A stretch of 64,000 bases of DNA from Elgaria multicarinata webbii (GCF_023053635.1 NC_086183.1:29461501-29525500), one strand, 5' to 3'. Counted from the stretch's first letter, positions 55,201 to 62,562 are shown. The notes: generated by a model from the letters alone, not told the origin. Translations and numbers: made by a program.

Positions 55201-55826
55201 TTCTTTGCCGGCATTTAAAGACACCCAAAGGCACATACTCCCCGCCCCAATCTGTTCAAGAAACTTTCTTGCTCATCTCTTGCGGGGGTTGGGGGGTGGG
55301 GGTGGGAGGCGGAGCTGCCATTTAATACAACTAATGTCCCAAGGGTGCCCGAATAACAGGGGTGGCGGTGGCAGCAGCGGCGGGGGACCCCCAAAAACCC
55401 ATCAACCTTCCCCCCCCCCACTCCTCCTGTCCCTTTCACAGCAGCTGGAGCTGCCCAAATCAGCCAGTGTCAAGCTGGCCACAGCATGGCCATGATCAGG
55501 AGGCCACCAGGCTGTTGTGTGCAGAAAGCGCAAGGAGGTGGAGGCTAGGTGGCGGCTAGGTGTACCCCCAAATCCAGCTGCAGCTCCTCCACGGACTCCC
55601 CCCAGCCCCAGCGCCCCAAGCCTCGACTTGCACCGGCTCAGCCCTCCAACCGAGCCGCCCCATCGCCTTGCCGGGAAAAGCAGCATCCCTCCAAGCCCAG
55701 GGCCGGCCGGTCTCTCGCCCAGTCAACTGCCTCCAGCGGTCCCATACCTAGCGGCGGAACCAGCATCTCTTTCTCCTGCAGCGGCGGCGGCCGGGGCGGT
55801 TGCCGGTGCTGTCTAAGGCAACTCAT
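37961..55826 (-). CDS. RELB: RELB, NF-kappaB subunit RelB (whole coding span)
   Basis: Twelve coding exons give 631 residues; human has 579. N-terminal region: LGAL, then [15 protein letters not shown] (about 46-60), the zipper-like segment found only in RelB. A Pro/Leu-rich linker longer than in human follows. The Rel homology domain starts near residue 185 ([17 protein letters not shown]) and includes the DNA-contact loop [14 protein letters not shown]. The dimerisation/IPT part (about 312-462) includes [14 protein letters not shown] and [19 protein letters not shown]. Nuclear localisation clusters are NKKRKQGMP and EAKRKKKKP. The transactivation tail ends near [19 protein letters not shown]. 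RelB pairs with p52 or p50 and drives the non-canonical NF-kappaB pathway in the nucleus. All 11 junction phases agree. The SSDPHGIE-type and tail motifs separate it from RELA and REL. Confidence 0.95.
38762..38842 (-). CDS. RELB: RELB coding exon 11
   Basis: Encodes [19 protein letters not shown], matching the human block. The donor gtcggc is weak but holds frame. Confidence 0.9.
38967..39035 (-). CDS. RELB: RELB coding exon 10 (nuclear localisation cluster)
   Basis: Encodes [19 protein letters not shown]; human has DSYGVDKKRKRGMPDVLGE. Confidence 0.93.
39190..39855 (+). mobile_element. L2-like LINE 3' part
   Basis: Plus translation in broken frames: [48 protein letters not shown] and [11 protein letters not shown]. 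Antisense in the RELB intron upstream of exon 10. Confidence 0.8.
40130..40700 (-). mobile_element. L2-like LINE 3' part with (ATT)n
   Basis: Minus translation [39 protein letters not shown] and [19 protein letters not shown], with hairpin tail and TTA run at 40130-40195. The frame is open across about 97 codons. Confidence 0.85.
40795..41310 (+). other. unassigned repeat-like segment with acidic ORF
   Basis: An open frame gives Ser/Pro/Glu-rich sequence ([19 protein letters not shown]) and is followed by cttaataaaaagctttgtgg, a poly(A)-signal-like end next to a TTA run. It may be a retroelement 3' part; the family is unknown and it looks broken. Confidence 0.3.
41310..41360. repeat. (ATT)n run with LINE tail stub
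   Basis: TTATTATT followed by tttatttatatagcacc, the reverse of the GCACCATG-type LINE tail. Confidence 0.6.
41720..41885. mobile_element. palindromic MITE, TGAATCCGCTC family
   Basis: Arms gaatccgctcccggtttcgg and gaaacctggagcggattctc around ctaaaggagc; ends about 60 bp from RELB exon 9. Confidence 0.7.
41945..42160 (-). CDS. RELB: RELB coding exon 9
   Basis: Encodes [36 protein letters not shown] and the end of the Rel domain [10 protein letters not shown]. Confidence 0.96.
42266..42370 (-). CDS. RELB: RELB coding exon 8
   Basis: Encodes [17 protein letters not shown] and [16 protein letters not shown], the dimerisation domain core. Confidence 0.95.
42813..42944 (-). CDS. RELB: RELB coding exon 7
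   Basis: Encodes [19 protein letters not shown] and DPVLSEP-like [11 protein letters not shown]. The acceptor follows a (CT)n tract of unusual length that serves as its pyrimidine tract. Confidence 0.95.
42950..42976. repeat. (AG)n microsatellite at a splice acceptor
   Basis: On the minus strand this is the (CT)n pyrimidine tract directly before RELB exon 7. Confidence 0.9.
43165..43260 (-). mobile_element. LINE tail with (ATT)n/(TTTA)n
   Basis: TTA and TTTA repeats then tatagcaccatg, the reverse of the GCACCATG tail. Confidence 0.6.
43260..43990 (-). other. unassigned repeat-like segment with acidic ORF
   Basis: The minus strand holds an open frame of about 140 codons with acidic Ala/Glu-rich sequence ([17 protein letters not shown]) and a basic end ([14 protein letters not shown]). 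Composition resembles the 40.8 kb segment. No family recognised. Confidence 0.3.
44094..44240. mobile_element. palindromic MITE, TGAATCCGCTC family
   Basis: Arms gaatctgctctgggtttcca and gaaactttgagcggattcac. Confidence 0.65.
44677..44853. mobile_element. TTAAACC-type palindromic MITE
   Basis: Long inverted repeat: gttcagatgacacgttaaac at the left and its complement gtttaacgtgtcttctgaac at the right, with an internal direct copy. Ends about 30 bp from RELB exon 6. Confidence 0.8.
44884..44975 (-). CDS. RELB: RELB coding exon 6
   Basis: Encodes [17 protein letters not shown] and [11 protein letters not shown]. Confidence 0.95.
45065..45740. mobile_element. tRNA-related SINE split by a hAT-like MITE
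   Basis: Left part ggaagctgctttatacaaag to atctagctc; right part resumes tctagctcgtcagaagttca and continues to gcacaggttctacccctgaa. The inserted piece lies between. Confidence 0.65.
45116..45625. mobile_element. hAT-like non-autonomous element inside a SINE
   Basis: Ends agtgtttccaaagtggttcc and ggaaccactta (TIR with AAAGTGGTTCCCAAA character), flanked on both sides by TCTAGCTC, an 8-bp duplication as hAT elements make. No transposase. Confidence 0.7.
45740..46100 (+). mobile_element. L2-like LINE 3' end
   Basis: gctttctctgctgtggcacc (AFSAVAP), gaacgagctccccaaa (NELPK) and the tail acctcccagagagcttcagc. Confidence 0.8.
46105..46570 (-). mobile_element. L2-like LINE 3' end, CCCGCCTTTTGCCC tail
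   Basis: Minus translation [52 protein letters not shown]. Bordered by (ATA)n; abuts the preceding LINE tail to tail. Confidence 0.83.
46664..46776. mobile_element. near-perfect palindromic MITE, TGAATCCGCTC family
   Basis: Hairpin arms of about 50 bp (gatgtccgtggggcggtgaa, then tccgctccgggttt) with a short loop; ends about 50 bp from RELB exon 5. The sharpest copy of the family in this window. Confidence 0.85.
46824..46981 (-). CDS. RELB: RELB coding exon 5
   Basis: Encodes [35 protein letters not shown] and [12 protein letters not shown], part of the Rel N-terminal DNA-binding domain. Confidence 0.95.
47217..47522. mobile_element. complete short Penelope-like insertion with inverted arms and 13-bp target duplication
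   Basis: Arms of about 95 bp run inward from ggtggaagaaagagag at the left and the complement at the right, separated by about 75 bp. CAAGTGGTAGCCA flanks both ends (47204-47216, 47523-47535). The right arm holds a complete hammerhead-like motif, the left arm only its 3' half. Lies in the RELB intron between exons 4 and 5. Confidence 0.7.
47375..47414 (+). ncRNA. hammerhead-ribozyme-like motif (Penelope-associated)
   Basis: Stem I GCTC/GAGC, core CTGAGGA, stem II GGATTC/GAATCC with loop CTCT, GAAA, a minimal stem III ACGT, and a cleavage-type GTC. Every conserved hammerhead base is present apart from one extra A before stem II. It is antisense to RELB, and activity is inferred only. Confidence 0.65.
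47594..48230 (-). repeat. tandem array derived from a CR1/L3 3' end
   Basis: About eight irregular units (roughly 48-93 bp) share aagaacgcaagaagagccct, gatcagaccaagggtccatc and tctagtctagatc. The sequence is the reversed 3' terminus of the CR1/L3 copy that follows. Confidence 0.85.
48230..48480 (-). mobile_element. CR1/L3 LINE 3' end interrupted by an L2-like tail
   Basis: Reads on from the tandem array (cagtagccaaccagctgtcc). It is split at 48335-48412 by gtgaactgcccagagagcgc and its AAATAA tail, then resumes ttgcctctgatactacaggt. Confidence 0.8.
48830..48910 (+). mobile_element. L2-like LINE tail
   Basis: Decayed hairpin tail caaagagagctttagctatg, then aagaaatataataaatg. Confidence 0.55.
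49003..49132 (-). mobile_element. L2-like LINE 3' tail near RELB exon 4
   Basis: tatagccggagctctctggg hairpin and UTR; its edge is about 100 bp from the exon 4 donor. Confidence 0.8.
49230..49768 (-). CDS. RELB: RELB coding exon 4 (linker and start of Rel homology domain)
   Basis: Starts [12 protein letters not shown] and ends [13 protein letters not shown]. It carries the DNA-recognition loop [21 protein letters not shown] right after GFE could act as an internal donor, but reading through is needed for the Rel domain. Confidence 0.93.
50055..50690 (-). mobile_element. stacked L2-like LINE 3' ends
   Basis: A tail at 50060-50130 (cctaagctcactgagcagtt) and a second at 50268-50690 with (ATTT)n and two similar UTR segments (gtcttaacctggcgccggaa; gtcttcatctggcatcgaaa), suggesting two copies or an internal duplication. 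Confidence 0.7.
51017..51025 (-). CDS. RELB: RELB coding exon 3, 9-nt microexon
   Basis: AGGAATTAG lies between acceptor ctttgcag and donor gtaagc. Joined, it gives SEELEIIDE, matching human TDELEIIDE, and it is phase-neutral. Confidence 0.85.
   Translation of the reverse strand, partial: RN
51870..51926 (-). CDS. RELB: RELB coding exon 2
   Basis: Encodes (G)[17 protein letters not shown]; acceptor cttcccag, donor gtaagg. Confidence 0.85.
52035..52685 (+). mobile_element. CR1 LINE 3' part, long open frame
   Basis: Open reading frame of 179 codons: [56 protein letters not shown] and [19 protein letters not shown]. Ends with CR1-specific attctatgattctatg. 5' truncated, so not autonomous. In RELB intron 1, antisense. 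Confidence 0.92.
53055..53280 (+). mobile_element. L2-like LINE tail, GAGGCGGG subfamily
   Basis: Ends gttccccgcctcgatcagga then gagaggcgggtaagaaataa and a TTA run. Confidence 0.65.
53640..53855 (+). mobile_element. CR1/L3 LINE 3' end
   Basis: Has gaatgctggactagatggac, cttggcctgaccctgcatgg and closing cttcttatgttctta. Confidence 0.75.
54180..55035 (-). mobile_element. L2-like LINE 3' part, long open frame
   Basis: About 200 codons stay open on the minus strand: [94 protein letters not shown]. Followed by the CCGCCCAGAGAGCTTCGG hairpin tail and (TAAA)n. It is the reverse-transcriptase end; the 5' part is missing. In RELB intron 1. Confidence 0.9.
55036..55740. other. RELB intron 1, promoter-proximal part
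   Basis: GC-rich toward 55.7 kb. The Pro/Ser-rich ORFs here are low complexity and have no recognised homology. Confidence 0.4.
55748..55826 (-). CDS. RELB: RELB coding exon 1
   Basis: Encodes [15 protein letters not shown] and LVPPLG(A), ending at donor gtatgg. The join to exon 2 gives LGAL, as in human ELGALGSP. The start is the first ATG in frame; another in-frame ATG (MLVPPL) lies 20 codons later. Support is by frame, donor and LGAL, so less firm than the other exons. Confidence 0.75.
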
Positions 55827-56070
55827 GACCCGGCCTTGGCCCACATTCCCCTTGGGCGACCCAAAAGCCCGAACTTCTTTTCTTTCTTTTTTCCCCGCTC
55901 TTCCTCTCTCTTTTTTTTGGTGCTTTGGCTTTGATGGAGGCCCAGGGCGCTTGGAATTCCCCTGCCCTGCCGGCTGCTGCTTCCTGATTGGCGGAGAGCC
56001 CTGATGAAGTCATGCTCCGTGGAACGGGAAAGCCCCCTAGCTGGCGGTAAAGGGGCGGGGCCTCGGGCTA
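55827..56070 (-). promoter_or_regulatory. RELB: RELB promoter region
   Basis: GC-rich segment directly upstream of RELB coding exon 1. It holds a kappaB site, a CCAAT box (ATTGG at 55987-55991 on the plus strand) and a GC box (ggggcgggg, 56052-56060). No TATA box is evident, in line with a CpG-island promoter. Confidence 0.6.
55953..55962 (-). promoter_or_regulatory. RELB: consensus NF-kappaB (kappaB) site in RELB promoter
   Basis: GGGGAATTCC on the minus strand fits GGGRNWYYCC exactly, about 130 bp before the RELB start codon. Mammalian RELB is known to be induced by NF-kappaB through promoter kappaB sites, so conservation of this autoregulatory link is likely. Confidence 0.65.
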
Positions 56071-56304
56071 AACAAACAAACAATAGGAAAAGGAGGGGGG
56101 AAAGAGGGAGAAGGGGGGGAGGAAAGGGGGGGGGAGGATCAGAGGGGACAAACAAACACCTTGTTGTGTGTTGCTTAGGAAGGCAGGGGCCAGACTGATG
56201 GGAGGATGGGGGGGTATCTATTTTTTTATTTCTGGCTCCCCACCCCCGCAAACGAAATTGAGACTTGGCAGGATCAGACCTGCCCGTGGTCCCGCCTTCT
56301 CCAG

Positions 56305-56378
56305 CCCGGCGCCCTCCAGATGGGTGGGATTGCAACTCCCATGGGAGTTGCAGTCCCACCCATCTGGAGGGCGCCGGG
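56305..56378. mobile_element. small palindromic MITE, CCCTCCAGATG family
   Basis: Arms cccggcgccctccagatggg and its complement, with the centre caactcccatgggagttg. Near-perfect. Confidence 0.75.
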
Positions 56379-56451
56379 CCGGGGAAGGGCTGCAAGTGGT
56401 AGCCCGTCGTTCTGTTTCCGGACGTAGCCAGCTAGCTAGATGCCTCTCTTG

Positions 56452-56749
56452 TAGGGTGACCCTATGAAAAGGAGGACAGGGCTCCTGTATCTTTAACAGT
56501 AAAGTGGAAAAGGGAATTTCAGCAGGTGTCAATTGAAGAGGGTGAAATTCCCTCTTCGTCACAACAGTTAAAGCTACACTAGCTATACGAGAGTGGCGAG
56601 ATACAAAAGAGGGCAGGGCTTCTGCAGCTTTAACTGTTGTGATGAAGAGGGAATTTCACCCTCTTTAATTGACACCTGCTGAAATTCCCTTTTCTACATT
56701 ACTGTTAAAGATACAGGAGCCCTGTCCTCTTTTTCATATGGTCACCCTA
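56452..56749. mobile_element. palindromic MITE, TAGGGTGACC termini (copy B)
   Basis: Same family as 17.2 kb: termini TAGGGTGACC and GGTCACCCTA, inverted arms with aaagatacaggagccctgtc. Flanks TCTCTTG and CCTCTTG look like a 7-bp duplication with one change. Confidence 0.8.
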
Positions 56750-56780
56750 CCTCTTGTCCTGTCAAGGGGTCCATCTAGTC

Positions 56781-56910
56781 CAGCCTTCCTCAACCTGGGG
56801 CGCTCCAGATGTGTTGGACTACAACTCCCAGAATGCCCCAGCCAGCTGGCTGGGGCATTCTGGGAGTTGTAGTCCAACACATCTGGAGCGCCCCAGGTTG
56901 AGGAAGGCTG
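56781..56910. mobile_element. 130-bp perfect palindromic MITE, ACTACAACTCCCAG family
   Basis: Every base from cagccttcctcaacctgggg pairs with the right arm around a ccagccagctggctgg centre, with no unpaired loop. Confidence 0.88.
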
Positions 56911-57079
56911 ATCTACACCAAGCAGGATATTCCACTATGAAAGTGGTATATAAAAGGCAAGAGCCACAGGACTGCTTTACAGTGGTATTGGAGTGCACTG
57001 ACAACTGTTGGGGCCCATTGACACATACAGCAGTGGATTCCACAAGTTAATGGTATACATGAAGAGTTACTGTCCGATG

Positions 57080-57145
57080 TAGTCTTCCCCAACCTGGCAC
57101 CCTCCAGAGACGTTGGACTACAACTCCCACCATCCCCACCCCACC
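57080..57145. mobile_element. ACTACAACTCCC-type MITE half
   Basis: Reads ttccccaacctggcaccctc and ttggactacaactcccacca. Confidence 0.6.
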
Positions 57146-57324
57146 TCGTTCTTAAGGCTGTTAAAGGCCATTTCATAATACTTAAAATGGAACTTATTTT
57201 GAAAGAGGGGTGGATTAAAGGGACATGGAGAAAGCTGGTAGGGTTGCCAACTGTCCAGAAAATCAGTGTGGTTTGCTCCTGCGCCTTGAGCAGCAGCTTG
57301 GTGACCAGCAGAACACCTTTTTTT

Positions 57325-58400
57325 GTTGTTTATTCGTTCAGTCGTTTCCGACTCTTCGTGACATCATGGACCAGCCCACACCAGAGCTTTCTGTCGGCCG
57401 TCGCCACCCTTAGCTCCCCCAAGGTCAAGTCTGTCACCTCCAGAATATCATCCATCCATCTTGCCCTTGGTCGGCCCCTCTTCCTTTTGCCTTCCACTTT
57501 CCCTAGCATCAGCCTCTTCTCCAGGGTATCCTGTCTTCTCATTGTGTGGCCAAAGTACTTCAGTTTTGCCTTTAATACCATTCCCTCAAGTGAGCAGTCT
57601 GGCTTGATTTCCTGGAGTATGGACTGGTTTGATCTTCTTGCGGTCCAAGGCACTCTCAGAATTTTCCTCCAACACCCCAGTTCAAAAGCATCTATCTTCC
57701 TTCGCTCAGCTTTCCTTATGGTCCAGCTCTCGCAGCCATAGGTTACTACGGGGAATACCATTGCTTTAACTATGCGGACCTTTGTTGTCAGTGTGGTGTC
57801 TCTGCTCTTAACTATTTTATCGAGATTTGTCATTGCTCTCCTCCCAAGAAGTAAACGTCTTCTGATTTCCTGGCTGCAGTCAGCGTCTGCAGTAATCTTT
57901 GCACCCAGAAATACAAAGTCTGTCACTGCCTCCACGTTTTCTCCCTCTATTTGCCAGTTATCAATCAAACTAGTTGCCATAATCTTGGTTTTTTTGAGGT
58001 TTAACTGCAACCCGGCTTTTGCACTTTCTTCTTTCACCTTTGTCATAAGGCTCCTCAGCTCCTCCTCGCTTTCAGCCATCAAAGTGGTGTCATCTGCATA
58101 TCTGATATTGTTAATGTTTCTTCCTGCACTTTTAACTCCAGCCTTGGATTCGTCAAGCCCAGCACATCGCATGATGTGTTCTGCATACAAGTTGAATAGG
58201 TAAGGTGAGAGTATACAACCCTGCCATACTCCTTTCCCAATCTTAAACCAGTCCGTTGTTCCGTGGTCTGGTCTTCCCGTTGCTACTTGTTCATTATACA
58301 GACTCCTCAGGAGGCGGACAAGATGACTTGGTATCCCCATACCACCAAGAACTTGCCACAGTTTGTTATGATCCACACAGTCAAAGCTTTTCGGGATGAA
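57325..58400 (-). mobile_element. RTE/BovB-like LINE, 348-codon open frame
   Basis: Minus-strand reverse-transcriptase end: QGCILSPYLFNLYAEHIMR, the catalytic box RYADDTTLMAESEEELRSL, LNLKKTKIMATSLIDNWQI, then VTYGCESWTIRKAERRKID, VPWTARRSNQSILQEIKPD and the closing KSRKRLNE, followed by aataaacaaca. The frame is intact, but the 5' half (endonuclease and most of the RT) is missing, so the copy is not autonomous. It abuts an ACTACAACTCCC MITE at its 5' edge. Confidence 0.9.
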
Positions 58401-58409
58401 TGAGATGCA

Positions 58410-58545
58410 GGTGTCCTGGTGCTCTCCAGATGTGTTTGACTACAACTCCCAGAATTCCTGATCATTGTGGCCACACTGACTGGGGCTGATGGGAGTTGAA
58501 GTCCAAAACATCTGGAGGGCACCAGGCTGGGGAGGGATACTCTGA
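58410..58545. mobile_element. ACTACAACTCCC-type MITE
   Basis: Arms ttgactacaactcccagaat and gatgggagttgaagtccaaa; starts where the LINE is truncated. Confidence 0.7.
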
Positions 58546-58717
58546 AGAGCATCCCGTGCTAATATCTGCAGATTTGGTCTCACACACAGGATCTAGTAAA
58601 AAAAGAATAATACATAAATCTGGCAACCCAAGTTGGAGGCGATTCACAATCGGCTAGAATATCTGTGGGGTGCCTAAAATCATGCATTGGGAGAGTGGAG
58701 AAGATAGCCTTTTTTAG

Positions 58718-58765
58718 CACGCACGCACACGCACACGCACACACACACACACACACACACACTTA
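58718..58765. repeat. (CA)n microsatellite
   Basis: cacgcacacgcacacgcaca merging into pure CA. Confidence 0.9.
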
Positions 58766-59249
58766 ATCCTCCTGTGTACAAAAAGAAGCTCCATAATGCC
58801 ATCTAGTTTTGTAGGGACGGGGTTCAGCTCGCCTCTGCCCACGCTGAAGGCAGGATTCATATTGGAAGATTCCTTTCTGGGTTGTTTTACCTCCGCCACC
58901 TCCTGCTGCTGCTTTTTCCTCCTCTTCCTCCCCCTCATCAGCAGGTTCAAGTTTGGGCTTCCGCATTCCCTGACTCATTTCTTGGAAAGGGATGGAGGGT
59001 CAACAAAGATGTCCAATTCTAGGAAAGGAAAGCAGGGCACTTGTGGGTTGGGTAGGTGGGAGAGAGCGGGATGAGGGGAGAGAGACAAAGGGGAAACTGT
59101 CATGACCGGAACTTCCATTTCTCTCCCCCCTGTTTTCTCCTGCTTAGACTTTTGGCACCGGAAGCTCCTGATCTTCCTTCCCCACCCCGGTCCCGCAGCA
59201 CACAAAAAGTTATTTCAATCCACACAAGCCCTGTAGACCAAAGAGAGAG

Positions 59250-60235
59250 CAGCCGGGTTCGGATGACACGCTAATCAACGGTTGATTTCAATGTTCCTAA
59301 GGTGAAAGAAGAACACATCATGCGACGTGCTGGGCTTGAGGAATCCAAGGCTGGAGTTAAAATCGCAGGAAGAAACATTAACAATCTCAGATATGCAGAT
59401 GACACCACTTTGATGGCTGAAAGCGAGGAGGAGCTGAGGAGCCTTATGACGAAGGTGAAAGAAGAAAGTGCAAAAGCTGGGTTGCAGTTAAACCTCAAAA
59501 AAACCAAGATTATGGCAACCAGCTTGATTGATAACTGGCAAATAGAGGGAGAAAACGTGCAGGCAGTGACAGACTTTGTATTTCTGGGTGCAAAGATTAC
59601 TGCAGACGCTGACGGCAGCCAGGAAATCAGAAGACGTTTACTTCTTGGGAGGAGAGCAATGACAAATCCAGAGAAAATAGTTAAGAGCAGAGACACCACA
59701 CTGACAACAAAGGTCCGCATAGTTAAAGCAATGGTATTCCCCGTAGTAACCTATGGCTGCGAGAGCTGGACCATAAGGAAAGCTGAGCAAAGGAAGATAG
59801 ATGCTTTTGAACTGTGGTGTTGGAGGAAAATTCTGAGAGTGCCTTGGACTGCAAGAAGATCCAACCAGTCCATACTCCAGGAAATCAAGCCAGACTGCTC
59901 ACTTGAGGGAATGGTATTAAAGGCAAAACTGAAGTACTTTGGCCACATAATGAGAAGACAGGACACCCTGGAGAAGAGGCTGATGCTAGGGAAAGTGGAA
60001 GGCAAAAGGAAGAGGGGCGGACCGAGGGCAAGATGGAGGGATGATATTCTGGAGGTGACAGACTTGACCTTGGGGGAGCTAAGGGTGGCAACGACCAACA
60101 GAAAGCTCTGGCGTGGGCTGGTCCATGAAGTCACGAAGAGTCGGAAGCGACTGACCGAATAAACAACAACCTATTAACACCCCACCCCCACCCCAGTTAA
60201 TTAGTGTATCATCTGAACTCAGTCAGCTGTTGTGT
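59250..60235. mobile_element. palindromic MITE split by a BovB-like LINE
   Basis: Left arm gttcggatgacacgctaatc (59257-59276) and right arm gttaattagtgtatcatctg (60197-60216) are imperfect complements and bracket the LINE at 59286-60170. Confidence 0.55.
59286..60170 (+). mobile_element. RTE/BovB-like LINE, 286-codon open frame
   Basis: Near-identical to the copy at 57.3-58.4 kb but in the opposite orientation: NLRYADDTTLMAESEEEL, LNLKKTKIMATSLIDNWQI, VTYGCESWTIRKAEQRKID, and end KSRKRLTE followed by aataaacaacaac. More strongly 5' truncated. Confidence 0.9.
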
Positions 60236-60384
60236 TCGGGGCAAAAATCAAGGGGGATAGGTGTCAAACGCTGCCATTCTCCAGAGTAGTCAAATAACCA
60301 GGAGCGCAAGAGCCTTCTCCAAGCTAGTACCCTTCAGGTGTGTACTACAACTCCATCCTTCACCATCCTCTTTCTAACAGGGTA

Positions 60385-60752
60385 TCCAGGCAGGTGTTTC
60401 TGGGATGCCTGGGGCCTTGAACGGCGACATTTGCCCTCATTATCTGGAACTCAGAGGTTCCTCTCTGAATAGAGAGGAGAGAGGGGCAGAGCCTTCAGTG
60501 TGGTGGCCCCCCTCCTATGGAATTCCCTGCCCTCTGGAGGTCAGGCAGGCGCCAAATTTGTATTGCTTTCAGCACCTCCTGCAAATGTCATTCTTTCACG
60601 AAGCCTTTCCTTAATGACCAGCCACAGTTCACGGTTCACTTTTCATTTTGCTTCTTTTAAAAATCTACTTTAAGGTGTTTTATTCTGTTTTTATTGTATT
60701 TTGAATGGGGAGCGGTATATAAATATTGTAAATAAATAAATAAATAAATAAA
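60385..60752 (+). mobile_element. L2-like LINE 3' end
   Basis: cttcagtgtggtggcccccc (AFSVVAP-like), atggaattccctgccctctg and tail gaatggggagcggtatataa with (AAAT)n. Confidence 0.7.
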
Positions 60753-60759
60753 TGCAGAT

Positions 60760-61019
60760 TTGGACTACAGAAAGTCCCAGGTCCAAATGCCAGCACCGCA
60801 GGTTAAAGAGGGGGGCAGCATTGGGAATGACCCCCCTCCTTGAGGGCTGCTGCCAGTCAGAGCAAGCAATCCTGGGATAAACCCATCTAGAGTCTTGATT
60901 CAAGACTGCATTCTGCACTCGTGTGAGGTGACATTTAGATGGTCATAGTTAAAAGCCCTTGTACCTTTCAGTCTTAAAAGCCCTTGTACCTTTCATCACC
61001 GGCAAGGTGATGTTTGCCC
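60760..61019. repeat. short tandem duplication between LINEs
   Basis: The unit taaaagcccttgtacctttc occurs twice at about 60950-60999; otherwise unassigned. Confidence 0.6.
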
Positions 61020-61885
61020 TGTCCTGGACAGGGTTGCACTCCCCCTAAAGGATCGGGTCCGTAGTTTGGGGGTGCTCTTGGATCCAGAACTGTCACTTGA
61101 GGCACAGGTGAACTCAGTGGCAAAGAGCACATTTTATCAGCTCAGGTTGATATACCAGCTGCGCCCTTATCTCGACAGAGATAGCTTAGCTACAGTTATC
61201 CATGCTCTGATAACCTCTCGTTTGGATTACTGCAATGCGTTATACGTGGGGCTGCCTTTGAAAACGGTCCGGAAACTTCAACTGGTGCAAAACAGGGCAG
61301 CACGGTTACTAACAGGGACTGGCCGACGAGACCACATTACGCCAGTCCTTTTCCAGCTTCATTGGCTGCCAGTCCAGGTCCGGGCCGATTCAAAGTGCTG
61401 CTATTAACATTTAAAGCCCTAAACGGCTTGGGGCCAGGTTATCTGAAGGATCGCCTCCTCCCATATGTACCTGCCCGGACCCTAAGGTCATCTTCAGGGG
61501 TCCTTCTCCGTGAGCCCCAGCCAAAGGAAGTGAGGCAGGTGGCTACCTGGAGGAGGGCCTTCTCTGCTGTGGCACCCCGGCTGTGGAATGAGCTCCCTAA
61601 GGAGGTTCGCTTGGCACCTACATTATATGCTTTAGACGCCAGGTGAAGACCTTTTTATTTTCCCAACATTTTAACAATCTATAAATTTTAAATAACACGG
61701 TTTTAAATTTGTAATTTTGCATTGCTGCTGTTTTTATCTGGTTGAGCTTTTATATTGTATTTTATATTATGGTTTTATACTGTTGTTTTATACTTTGAAT
61801 GGTTTTAATTTTTGTGAACCGCCCAGAGAGCTCCGGCTATTGGGCGGTATAGAAATGTAATAAATAATAAATAAATAAATAAATA
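61020..61885 (+). mobile_element. L2-like LINE 3' part, long open frame
   Basis: [76 protein letters not shown] frame break lies inside the [13 protein letters not shown] region, where the track changes frame. Hairpin tail and (AAAT)n at the end. Close relative of the 54.2-55.0 kb copy. Confidence 0.9.
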
Positions 61886-61944
61886 GTCTTGAGTAATAAT
61901 CTCGGGGGGTGGGGAAGGGCTTGGATCAGAGGTGTAGCTAGGTA

Positions 61945-62335
61945 ATTTTGTTACCTCGTGCTCTTCGCTCCTCTGATGCCATGTTTCTTACCTGCCCAAG
62001 GGTCTCTACTTCCCTTGCTCGGCTTCGTCCATTTCCTTCCGCTGCCCCTTACGCCTGGAACGCTCTTCCAGAACATTTGCGAACTACACGTTCAATCGCA
62101 GTTTTTAAAGCTCAGCTAAAAACTTTTCTTTTTTCTAAAGCTTTTAAAACTTGATTTTGATCTGACTTTTATACTGTTCGTTTTACTCTACCCTGTGCCT
62201 GTTTGGTGCATTCTCTTCCCCTTCTTATTGTTTTATTATGATTCTATTAGAATGTAAGCCTATGCTATTTTATTGTTTTACTCTGTACAGCACCATGTAC
62301 ACTGATGGTGCTGTATAAATTAATTAATTAATAAT
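61945..62335 (+). mobile_element. LINE 3' end, GCACCATGTACA tail
   Basis: Encodes RPFPSAAPYAWNALPEHLR and [15 protein letters not shown], then ctctgtacagcaccatgtac, atggtgctgtataaatta. A different subfamily from the CCGCCCAGAG-tail LINEs. Confidence 0.75.
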
Positions 62336-62394
62336 TGTACTGTTATGGGAACTTAAATTTTAGACTCTTACTGGGGCGGGGGAGGCTTTAGACT

Positions 62395-62562
62395 GGCCCC
62401 GTTCAGAAGACACCTTAAACCACGGCTTTAACCACGGTGGTTAAGCCAGAAAGCCAGGTTGTGTTCAGAAGACACCTTAAACCATGGCTTTAACCACAGT
62501 GACTAAGGCTTTCTGGCTTAACCACCGTGGTTAAAGCTGTGGTGTCTTCTGAATGGAGCCAG
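62395..62562. mobile_element. TTAAACC-type palindromic MITE
   Basis: ggccccgttcagaagacacc at the left, ggtgtcttctgaatggagcc at the right; internal repeats as in the 44.7 kb copy. Confidence 0.8.

Noticed and set aside
37961-55826. RELA or REL instead of RELB
   Set aside because: The ELEIIDE segment, SDPHGIE-type block with KRKKKKP and the GTASL...MFP tail are RelB-specific, and CLASRP is the expected neighbour.
56004-56198. Small plus-strand gene divergent from RELB
   Set aside because: G-rich low-complexity frame with no homology or splice support.
57330-58376. 348-codon ORF as a host gene
   Set aside because: It is a LINE reverse transcriptase (YADD) with a second inverted copy nearby.
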